Positions 57,232 to 64,000 of a stretch of 64,000 nucleotides of DNA are shown one piece after another; positions within the stretch are counted from its first letter, which is position 1, and every line of letters starts with the position of its first letter. The notes under the pieces were generated by a model. That model made no database searches and was not told the DNA's origin. It saw only the letters and a list, made by a program, of their open reading frames with translations. Position numbers and translations under genes: made by a program. The stretch comes from Pseudomonas sp. B21-048 (lineage in GTDB: Bacteria; Pseudomonadota; Gammaproteobacteria; Pseudomonadales; Pseudomonadaceae). Location of the stretch: assembly GCF_024748615.1 (NCBI RefSeq), contig NZ_CP087168.1:4402001-4466000 (forward strand), in the 5' to 3' direction.

Positions 57232-59538
57232 ATGTCAGTGAATACGCTGCTTGCGCGAATCAATCGTCGGATTCTCATCGTCGATGACACCGCGTCGATC
57301 CATGAGGATTTTGCCAAGATTCTCAGCCCGCCATCGATCGAAGACGACAGCCTGATCAGCGCCGAAAACGCCTTGTTCGGTACCCCGGCGTCGGTATCAA
57401 TGCAGAGTTTCGTCATCGATTCCGCATTTCAGGGCCGCGAAGCGCTGGACAAGGTCGAGACCGCGCTGGCGAATGACTCGCCCTACGCGATGGCCTTCAT
57501 CGACATGCGCATGCCGCCGGGCTGGGACGGTCTGGAAACCATCGAACGCTTGTGGCAAGTCGATCCCAAGCTGCAGGTGGCGCTCTGCACCGCGTATTCC
57601 GACTATTCCTGGGAAGACATCGCCGAGCGCCTGGAGCTGGGCGATCGCCTGCTTATCCTGAAAAAACCCTTCGATGCCATCGAGATCCGCCAGATGGCCA
57701 GTGCATTGACCGCCAAGTGGCAAATGACCGAAGACGCAGCACTGAAAATGTCCTTGCTGGAGAACGCGGTCGAAGAGCGCACCCGGGAGCTGTCCGACGC
57801 TAACATCATCGTGCAGAACAGCCCGACCATTCTGTATCGGTTGCGGGGCGAACCGTCGTTTCCGTTGATGTACATCTCCCACAACATCACCAAATACGGC
57901 CACGTTGCGGCGGCCCTGGTAGCGTCCTCCAACTGGGCGCAGGAGCTGATCCATCCCGACGATCAATCAAAAGTCGATACGGCCATGGCCCGGGTGCTGG
58001 ACCGCCATGCGGCAGGTGCTTCCATCGAATTCCGGATGCGCACCGGCGACGGCGACTGGCGCTGGGTCGAAAACCGCTATATCCCGGTGCGTGACGATGA
58101 AGGCCGCTTGCTGGAAGTCGAAGGCATCATCATCGACGTCACCGAACGCAAACTGGCCGAGGAAAAAATCGCCCTGCTGGCCCGCACCGACGGGCTCACA
58201 GGGCTGGCCAACCGCGCGACACTGATCGAGCGGCTGCACCAGGCTTTCGCCGCCGCCCGGCGCGGGGCCACCCCCTTCGCCATGTTTTACCTGGACCTTG
58301 ATCACTTCAAACGCATCAACGACACCCTGGGCCACCCGGTGGGCGACCTGTTGTTGCAGGAGGTCGCCAGTCGCATCAAAAACTGCGTGCGCGAAAACGA
58401 CGTGGTCGCCCGCCTGGGTGGCGACGAGTTCGCGATACTGCAACTGGACGTCGGCGACCCGACCCAATCAGCGGCCCTGGCCGCCAAGGTCCGCGATGCA
58501 CTGGTGCTGCCCTACTCCCTGGCCGGCAATGATGTGCGGGTCTCGGTCAGCATCGGCATCAGCAGCTACGCGCCAGTCAGCCTCAGCGCCGACAGCCTGT
58601 TGACCCAGGCCGACATGGCGCTGTATCGCTCCAAGGAAAAGGGCCGCAACCAGTACCACTTCCATTCCGAGGAGATCAATCAGGAAGTGGTCGAGCGCAT
58701 GACCATTGCCAACGACCTGAAAAAGGCCATCGAGCACGACGAACTCGAACTGCGTTACTGGCCGGAAGTGGACCTGAGCAGTGGCAAAATCCTCGGCATG
58801 GAAGCGCAGGTCAGCTGGAACCACCCCCAGCGCGGGTTGCTGGAAGCCCCGGCGTTCCTGCCCGCGGCGGAGAAAACCGGCATCATCATCGGCCTCGGTC
58901 ACTGGGTGCTGGAAGGCGCCTGTCGGCAAATGCGCCAGTGGCGAGACGAAGGCATGGCGCCACCGGTGGTGGCGATAAAATTGTCCCTGGCCCAGCTCAA
59001 GAGCGGTCCCGAGCTGATCTATGACGTGTTGCGCACCACCGCGCGCTGGGAACTGTGCCCGTGGGACCTGCGTTTCGACGTCACCGAAGCGACCCTGGCC
59101 CAGACCAAGTGGACGCACAACGATGTACTGCCGCGCCTGCGTGAGCTGGGGGTGAAAATCGCCATCGACGACTTCGGCACCGAATACTCCTCGTTCGATT
59201 ACCTAAAGACTTATCAGGTCAATCACCTGAAACTCGCCCAGACCTTCATCGACATGGCCGCACGCGACCCGGCCAGTGCAACCACCTTGCGGGCCATCAT
59301 CAACTTTGCCCGCGAAGTAGGGATCGGCATTATCGCCGAGGGCGTCGAGACCCAGGAGCAACGCAGTTCGTTGATGGCCACCGGCTCACCGATGAACGCA
59401 CAGGGCTACTACTTCAGCCAAGCAGTCAGCAGCCAGCAGGCCGCCGAGTTGCTGAAGGCCGGGAGCATCGTGCACGTCAACCACGGAACCGGAACGATGC
59501 CCGACGACCCGCGGCGTGCCACGGAGGACAAGGAATGA
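57232..59538 (+). CDS. Receiver-PAS-GGDEF-EAL protein, likely diguanylate cyclase
   Basis: A 768-residue protein. A receiver of unusual length has Asp91 in FIDMRMPPGWDG. A PAS domain with PAC-like segment covers about 200-315 (ILYRLRGEPSFPLMYISHNI). GGDEF is intact at 396-400 with an upstream I-site (REND), so it can make cyclic-di-GMP and be feedback-inhibited. The EAL domain is degraded: EAL reads EAQ at 524-526, the Asn of the N-motif is Lys (IKLSLAQL), and DDFGTG reads DDFGTE. The start at 57232 aligns with its paralogue. It overlaps the next gene by 4 bases. Confidence 0.88.
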   Translation: MSVNTLLARINRRILIVDDTASIHEDFAKILSPPSIEDDSLISAENALFGTPASVSMQSFVIDSAFQGREALDKVETALANDSPYAMAFIDMRMPPGWDGLETIERLWQVDPKLQVALCTAYSDYSWEDIAERLELGDRLLILKKPFDAIEIRQMASALTAKWQMTEDAALKMSLLENAVEERTRELSDANIIVQNSPTILYRLRGEPSFPLMYISHNITKYGHVAAALVASSNWAQELIHPDDQSKVDTAMARVLDRHAAGASIEFRMRTGDGDWRWVENRYIPVRDDEGRLLEVEGIIIDVTERKLAEEKIALLARTDGLTGLANRATLIERLHQAFAAARRGATPFAMFYLDLDHFKRINDTLGHPVGDLLLQEVASRIKNCVRENDVVARLGGDEFAILQLDVGDPTQSAALAAKVRDALVLPYSLAGNDVRVSVSIGISSYAPVSLSADSLLTQADMALYRSKEKGRNQYHFHSEEINQEVVERMTIANDLKKAIEHDELELRYWPEVDLSSGKILGMEAQVSWNHPQRGLLEAPAFLPAAEKTGIIIGLGHWVLEGACRQMRQWRDEGMAPPVVAIKLSLAQLKSGPELIYDVLRTTARWELCPWDLRFDVTEATLAQTKWTHNDVLPRLRELGVKIAIDDFGTEYSSFDYLKTYQVNHLKLAQTFIDMAARDPASATTLRAIINFAREVGIGIIAEGVETQEQRSSLMATGSPMNAQGYYFSQAVSSQQAAELLKAGSIVHVNHGTGTMPDDPRRATEDKE

Positions 59539-61409
59539 AAAATCCGTTCGTCCAGGCTAACCGGCGCATTCTGATCATCGACGACACGCCTTCAATTCAT
59601 CAGGACTTTCGCAAGATTCTCGGTCCGGATACAGACGACGAACACACACTCGCCAACACTGAAGCAGCGCTGTTCGGCAGCCAGCAGTCGGCACGGCTGG
59701 TATTCCAGCTCGACTCCGCCTATCAAGGCCAGGAAGCGCTCGAACTGGTCAAGCGTGCCCAGGCACAAGGTCGCCCTTACGCCATGGCGTTCACCGACAT
59801 GCGCATGCCGCCTGGCTGGGACGGTCTGGAAACCATCGAACAGCTCTGGAAGGCCGATCCGCATCTGCAAATCGCCCTGTGCACGGCGTTCTCCGATTAC
59901 ACCTGGGAAGCCATGGACGAACGACTGGAATTCGGCGATCAATTGCTGGTGCTGAAAAAACCTTTCGACAGCCTGGAAATCCGCCAGATGGCCAGCGCCC
60001 TGACCTGGAAGTGGCAGATGGCGCAGGACGCGGCCATGAAAGTGCTGACCCTGGAGCAAACCATCGAGGCCCGGGTCCATGAGCTGCTCAAGGTATCGCA
60101 CTTGTTGCAGTACGACGTATTGACCGAGCTGCCCAACAGCACCTTGCTGGGCGACCGGCTGAACCAGTCACTGGCCTTGTCCAGACGCCATGACAAACAG
60201 CTGGCCGTGATGTTTCTGGGGCTCGATCGCTTCAAGCGCATCAACAATGCCTTGGGTCACCCCACGGGTGATGAGATGCTCAAACGCGTCGGGCAAAACC
60301 TGGTGGCTTGCGTGCGCGCGTCCGACTCGGTGTTTCGCTACGGCTCCGATGAGTTTGTGGTGATCCTGGCTGACATCCATCACCCCCAACAGACCAAGGG
60401 CATCGCCGAAAAGCTCTTGAACGCCATCCGCGCGCCTCAACACATTGCCGGCCACGACCTGAGCGTGACGGCCAGCCTGGGCATCAGCATCTATCCCGAG
60501 GACGGTTTCGACGCCATCGCACTGATCAAGAAAGCCGAAACCGCCATGCGCAACGTCAAGGAAAGCGGCCCGAACGATTTCAGCTTTTTCATTGATGAGA
60601 TGAACCAGCGCGCACGGGAACAGCAGAGCATCGAGTCGGGCATTCGTCTGGCACTGGAGCGCAACGAGTTTGTCCTGCACTACCAGCCCAAACTCGACCT
60701 GGGCAGCGGTAAGGTAGTCGGTGCCGAGGCATTGATCCGCTGGCAAAAGCCTGGGCATGGCTGGATTTACCCGACAAATTTCATTGGTGTGGCCGAAGAC
60801 AGTGGCTTGATCGTACCGTTGAGCAAATGGGTGCTGACCCAAGCCTGTCGACAAGCCCGAGCCTGGCAAGCGAATGGTCTGCCCAGGCTGTATATGTCGG
60901 TGAATGTGTCGGCCATCGATTTCCGACAACGGGATTTTGTCGAAGGTATCGAACAGATACTCAAACAAACCGGTATGGAACCTGCCTTGCTGGAGCTGGA
61001 AATTACCGAAGGCGTATTGATGCAGAACGTCGATGCCACAATGGTCGCGCTGAATCGGCTCAAGGCATTGGGCGTACGGCTGGCCATCGATGACTTCGGC
61101 ACCGGCTATTCCAGCCTGAGTTACCTGCAACGGTTTCCCATCGACGTGTTGAAAATCGACCAGTCATTCATTCGTGGCTTGAGCCGCGACAGCAATGACG
61201 CCGCCTTGGTCAGCGCCATCATCAGCCTGGGCAAGAGCCTCAAACTGACCGTCATTGCCGAAGGGGTGGAAACCCTCGAACAGTTGAATTTTCTCAAGGC
61301 CCTTCAGTGTGAAGAAGGCCAGGGTTACTACTTCAGCAAAGCCGTGGAGCCGGAGGCCTTCGTGCAATACCTGAGATTTGTGCAGTCCGCTCCATCCAGC
61401 ACCAAATGA
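59535..61409 (+). CDS. Receiver-GGDEF-EAL protein, likely cyclic-di-GMP phosphodiesterase
   Basis: A 624-residue paralogue of the preceding gene without the PAS domain. The receiver has Asp88 in FTDMRMPPGWDG. The GGDEF site reads GSDEF (270-274), so cyclase activity is doubtful, although the I-site RASD is kept. The EAL domain is complete: EAL at 398-400, NVSAIDF, ELEITEG, DDFGTGYSS, KIDQSFI and VIAEGVE. The ATGA overlap with its partner couples their translation. Confidence 0.9.
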   Translation: MKNPFVQANRRILIIDDTPSIHQDFRKILGPDTDDEHTLANTEAALFGSQQSARLVFQLDSAYQGQEALELVKRAQAQGRPYAMAFTDMRMPPGWDGLETIEQLWKADPHLQIALCTAFSDYTWEAMDERLEFGDQLLVLKKPFDSLEIRQMASALTWKWQMAQDAAMKVLTLEQTIEARVHELLKVSHLLQYDVLTELPNSTLLGDRLNQSLALSRRHDKQLAVMFLGLDRFKRINNALGHPTGDEMLKRVGQNLVACVRASDSVFRYGSDEFVVILADIHHPQQTKGIAEKLLNAIRAPQHIAGHDLSVTASLGISIYPEDGFDAIALIKKAETAMRNVKESGPNDFSFFIDEMNQRAREQQSIESGIRLALERNEFVLHYQPKLDLGSGKVVGAEALIRWQKPGHGWIYPTNFIGVAEDSGLIVPLSKWVLTQACRQARAWQANGLPRLYMSVNVSAIDFRQRDFVEGIEQILKQTGMEPALLELEITEGVLMQNVDATMVALNRLKALGVRLAIDDFGTGYSSLSYLQRFPIDVLKIDQSFIRGLSRDSNDAALVSAIISLGKSLKLTVIAEGVETLEQLNFLKALQCEEGQGYYFSKAVEPEAFVQYLRFVQSAPSSTK

Positions 61410-61454
61410 ACGATGTGCAACGACACCCAGGCTCCCTGCGCAAGGAATCATAAG

Positions 61455-62414
61455 ATGTCGAGCCCCTTCTACTCCCTGTTTTTCGCGCCTCTACTCGGAT
61501 GTTGTCTGATAGCCAACGGAGCACCGCTGGACGAACCGCTCAAACCCTTGCCCGCGGTGCCTGAGCTGAATCCATTGCAAGTCGAACTCGGTCGTCGGTT
61601 GTTCAACGAACCACGCCTGTCGGTCAACAACAGCCTGTCCTGCGCCAGTTGCCATCGCCTGGAAAGCGGAGGCGCCGACGACAAGGCGTTGTCTATCGGC
61701 TTCAAAGGCGATCCCCTGACGATCAACACCCCGAGCGTGTTCAACGCCAGTCTGAATTTCCGGCAATTCTGGAACGGCCGCGCCGACACCCTGGAAACAC
61801 AGGCCCACGAAGTGGTGCAGAGCCCCAGCGAAATGGGCAGTCATTGGGAGCATGTCGTTCAGACACTGGTCGCCGACCCGGCTTACAAAAGCGCGTTCGC
61901 CAAGGCCTACCCGGACGGCGTGACCATGAACAATGTGCAAAATGCCTTGGCCACCTACGAGCGCACGCTGATCAGCGCCAACTCGCGTTTCGACCAATAC
62001 CTGCTGGGCAATACCGAGATTCTGACGATCGATGAAAAGTACGGTTACCAACGCTTCAAGGACTACGGCTGCATCGCCTGCCATCAGGGGGTGAATATCG
62101 GCGGCAACATGTTCCAGAAATTCGGGGTCATGGGCGATTACTTCCAGATTCGAGGCAACCCCACTGAAGCCGATCTGGGGCGCTATCTGGTGACCAAGGC
62201 GGAAGAAGACCGCAACGTATTCAAGGTTCCGAGCCTGCGCAACGTCGCCGTGACCGCGCCGTACTTTCACGACGGCTCGGCCAAGACGCTCGAAGAAGCG
62301 GTAGACGTGATGTTCAAGTTCCAGCTGGGGCGCGTGCCTTCCGACCAGGACAAGACCTTGATCATCAAATTCCTCAAGACCCTGACCGGTGAGTGGGGAG
62401 GCAAACCTTTATGA
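61455..62414 (+). CDS. Di-haem cytochrome c peroxidase/MauG-family protein
   Basis: A 319-residue periplasmic protein with a signal peptide (MSSPFYSLFFAPLLGCCLIA, cleaved near NGA). Two haem c sites are present, CASCH near residue 62 and CIACH near 206. The intervening INTPSVFNASLNFRQFWNGRA and later VPSLRNVAVTAPYFHDGS segments mark the family. It probably reduces hydrogen peroxide with electrons from cytochrome c or azurin; a MauG-like oxidative role cannot be excluded. The start at 61455 is the signal-peptide Met. It overlaps the kinase gene by 4 bases. Confidence 0.9.
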   Translation: MSSPFYSLFFAPLLGCCLIANGAPLDEPLKPLPAVPELNPLQVELGRRLFNEPRLSVNNSLSCASCHRLESGGADDKALSIGFKGDPLTINTPSVFNASLNFRQFWNGRADTLETQAHEVVQSPSEMGSHWEHVVQTLVADPAYKSAFAKAYPDGVTMNNVQNALATYERTLISANSRFDQYLLGNTEILTIDEKYGYQRFKDYGCIACHQGVNIGGNMFQKFGVMGDYFQIRGNPTEADLGRYLVTKAEEDRNVFKVPSLRNVAVTAPYFHDGSAKTLEEAVDVMFKFQLGRVPSDQDKTLIIKFLKTLTGEWGGKPL

Positions 62415-64000
62415 AAACATACCACCGTCGCAACCTGGCATTGCTCAGTGGCGTGGCCTTGCTATTGGCCTCGACACTGCTGTTTCTGTACCTCAAATCA
62501 AGCTCCGACCAGACCTCGACGTACGCCGAGTCCCGGGGACTGATCGGCCAGATCAAACAGCTCAATGCGCAGTGGGAAACCGAGATTCTCAAGGCCAGAA
62601 TTGCCATCAGCCACAATTACGATCCGCTGGTTGCACCGCTGAACGAGATGACCCAGTTGTGGGAGCAATTCGAGACCATGGAGTCCAATCACGGCCGCAA
62701 TGACCCCATCTGGCATTCCGGCCATGACGCATACCGCACCGCCGTTCAGGAAAAAACCCGGCTGGTGGAGCAGTTCAAATCCCACAACGCGGTGCTGCGC
62801 AACTCACTGGCGTTTTTGCCCACCGCCGAAGACGACATCCAGGAGCCGCTTACCCGGTTGCTCGACGAAGACAAACTGCAACTCCAGAACATTGCCACCG
62901 ACACCTACGACTTGCTGCTCAGCAGTCTGGAGTTCGCCCAGGTCACCTCCGACGAAAGAGCGGCCGACATCCTGGTCGGGCTGAACAAACTGGGGGTGAA
63001 CAAGGAGCGATTACCGGAGCAGTTTCATAGCCCGATCGATGTTCTGAGCAATCACATCGCGCTGATCCTGCGCGAACAACCCGTGGTCAATCGGCTGCTG
63101 GAAAACATCGAAGCCGTTCCTGTGGCCGCACGACTGGACGACATTACTGCTCTGCTGAACCAGGATCAGCAGCAAACCGATGCAGCCAACCGGCGCTACC
63201 ACTTCTACATGCTGGTGTTTTCGACGTTGCTGGTATTGGTGCTGGTGTACCTGGCAATCCGCTTGATGCGCAGTTTCGGGGAGATCAACCGGGTCAACAA
63301 GGAACTGCAAACCGCCAACGACGTCCTCGAACAACGGGTCGAAGAGCGCACCCGCGAACTCAAGGATACCCAGAGCGAACTGCTCGACACCGCGCGCCAA
63401 GCCGGCATGGCTGAAATCGCCACTAACGTGCTGCACAACGTCGGCAACGTACTCAACAGCGTGAACATCTCGGCCGACCTGGTCACCCGTAAGCTGCGTG
63501 GCAGCAAGACCCAGGGATTGGGCAAGGCGATGCAGCTGATCAATACACATAAAGACGACCTGGGCGCTTTTTTGACCCAGGACGAGAAAGGAAAACTGCT
63601 GCCCGGTTACCTGAACCAATTGGTGGATGCCATTGCCCTTGAACAACAGGGCATGGCCGACGAACTCGCGCAACTGAGCAAAAGCGTCGATCACATCAAG
63701 GACATCGTCGCCACCCAGCAGTCCTACGCAGGCGCCAACAGCCTGATGGAACCGCTGCACATCAGCGAATTGCTGGAGGACGCCCTGCGGATGAACGCCG
63801 GCGCCCTGACCCGGCATCACGTCACGGTGGTCAAGGAGTACGGCGACGTCCCACAGGTCATGGGCGACAAGCACCGGTTATTGCTGATCCTGATCAACCT
63901 GATCAGCAACGCCAAATACGCCATGACTGACCTCAGCAATCGCCCGCGGCAAATGACCCTTGGGGTGAAAGTCGTCGAAGACACGATCCTGCAAATCAGC
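62411..64000 (+). CDS. Membrane sensor histidine kinase with helical periplasmic domain (3' end missing)
   Basis: 530 codons are in the window with no stop. TM1 (residues about 9-27) and TM2 (about 264-283) flank a helical periplasmic domain of about 235 residues that recalls the DAHL sensor type. A coiled coil follows (VLEQRVEERTRELKDT). The H-box is unusual, AEIATNVLHNVGNVLNSVNI with His342. The N-box (LILINLISNAKYAM) lies near residue 495. The 4-base overlap with the peroxidase gene, and the receiver proteins upstream, suggest one signalling operon. Confidence 0.85.
   Translation, partial: MKTYHRRNLALLSGVALLLASTLLFLYLKSSSDQTSTYAESRGLIGQIKQLNAQWETEILKARIAISHNYDPLVAPLNEMTQLWEQFETMESNHGRNDPIWHSGHDAYRTAVQEKTRLVEQFKSHNAVLRNSLAFLPTAEDDIQEPLTRLLDEDKLQLQNIATDTYDLLLSSLEFAQVTSDERAADILVGLNKLGVNKERLPEQFHSPIDVLSNHIALILREQPVVNRLLENIEAVPVAARLDDITALLNQDQQQTDAANRRYHFYMLVFSTLLVLVLVYLAIRLMRSFGEINRVNKELQTANDVLEQRVEERTRELKDTQSELLDTARQAGMAEIATNVLHNVGNVLNSVNISADLVTRKLRGSKTQGLGKAMQLINTHKDDLGAFLTQDEKGKLLPGYLNQLVDAIALEQQGMADELAQLSKSVDHIKDIVATQQSYAGANSLMEPLHISELLEDALRMNAGALTRHHVTVVKEYGDVPQVMGDKHRLLLILINLISNAKYAMTDLSNRPRQMTLGVKVVEDTILQIS

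Overview
The window reads as a chromosomal segment of a fluorescent pseudomonad (Pseudomonas fluorescens group). This rests on high GC with GC-rich third positions and on a gene order I know from Pseudomonas genomes: metG-rnf-nth, argG-motY-pyrC-rnt-prx-bfd-bfr-grxD, argF, glpFKRD, an acidic amino acid transporter with its AauRS-type two-component system, and metE/metR. Intergenic palindromes typical of this group (GTGGCGAGGGAGC-type, GTAGGAGCTGCCGCAGG-type and CGTTCCCACGC-type) are scattered through it. No rRNA, tRNA, CRISPR array, insertion sequence or prophage is visible.

Layout. 1-7100: start of a divergent mrp/apbC-like gene, metG, an Rnf electron-transport cluster in the order A-B-D-G-E with no rnfC, nth, and a 59-residue PA3496-type gene. 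7100-9130: an AT-rich insert-like stretch with a LuxR-type response regulator and an unknown two-helix membrane protein. 9130-20720: arginine and pyrimidine genes (argG, pyrC, argF), motY, rnt, the peroxide/iron group (prx, bfd, bfr, grxD), a molybdopterin oxidoreductase and an orphan ABC ATPase; ArgR-like operators precede argG and argF. 20770-27670: phzF-like, ybaK and the glycerol regulon glpFK, glpR, glpD with GlpR-like operators. 27690-34750: glutamate/aspartate ABC transporter genes behind a sigma-54-like promoter and two phased TTCGG-N4-CCGAA-type sites, then the sensor kinase and sigma-54 activator likely to use them.

34940-42450 is a type VI secretion effector island: vgrG, a DUF4123 adaptor, three tandem mosaic lipoprotein paralogues (probable immunity proteins) and a class-3 lipase effector. 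42450-43330 holds a structured leader resembling the P4/Ash type before a small DUF6124-like gene. 43400-50310 has a secreted alpha/beta hydrolase and a 1856-residue toxin-like protein. 50350-53700 is metE divergent from metR, followed by GNAT, LysE and NUDIX genes. 55600-64000 is a cyclic-di-GMP signalling block: a receiver protein with a degraded HD-GYP domain, divergent from an operon of two receiver-GGDEF-EAL proteins with reciprocal active-site defects, a di-haem peroxidase and a membrane histidine kinase that runs off the end.

The most notable items are the rnf cluster without rnfC, the triplicated mosaic immunity lipoproteins, the structured leader at 42760-42968, the reciprocal cyclase/phosphodiesterase pair, and the assignable operators for ArgR, GlpR, AauR, Fur and MetR.
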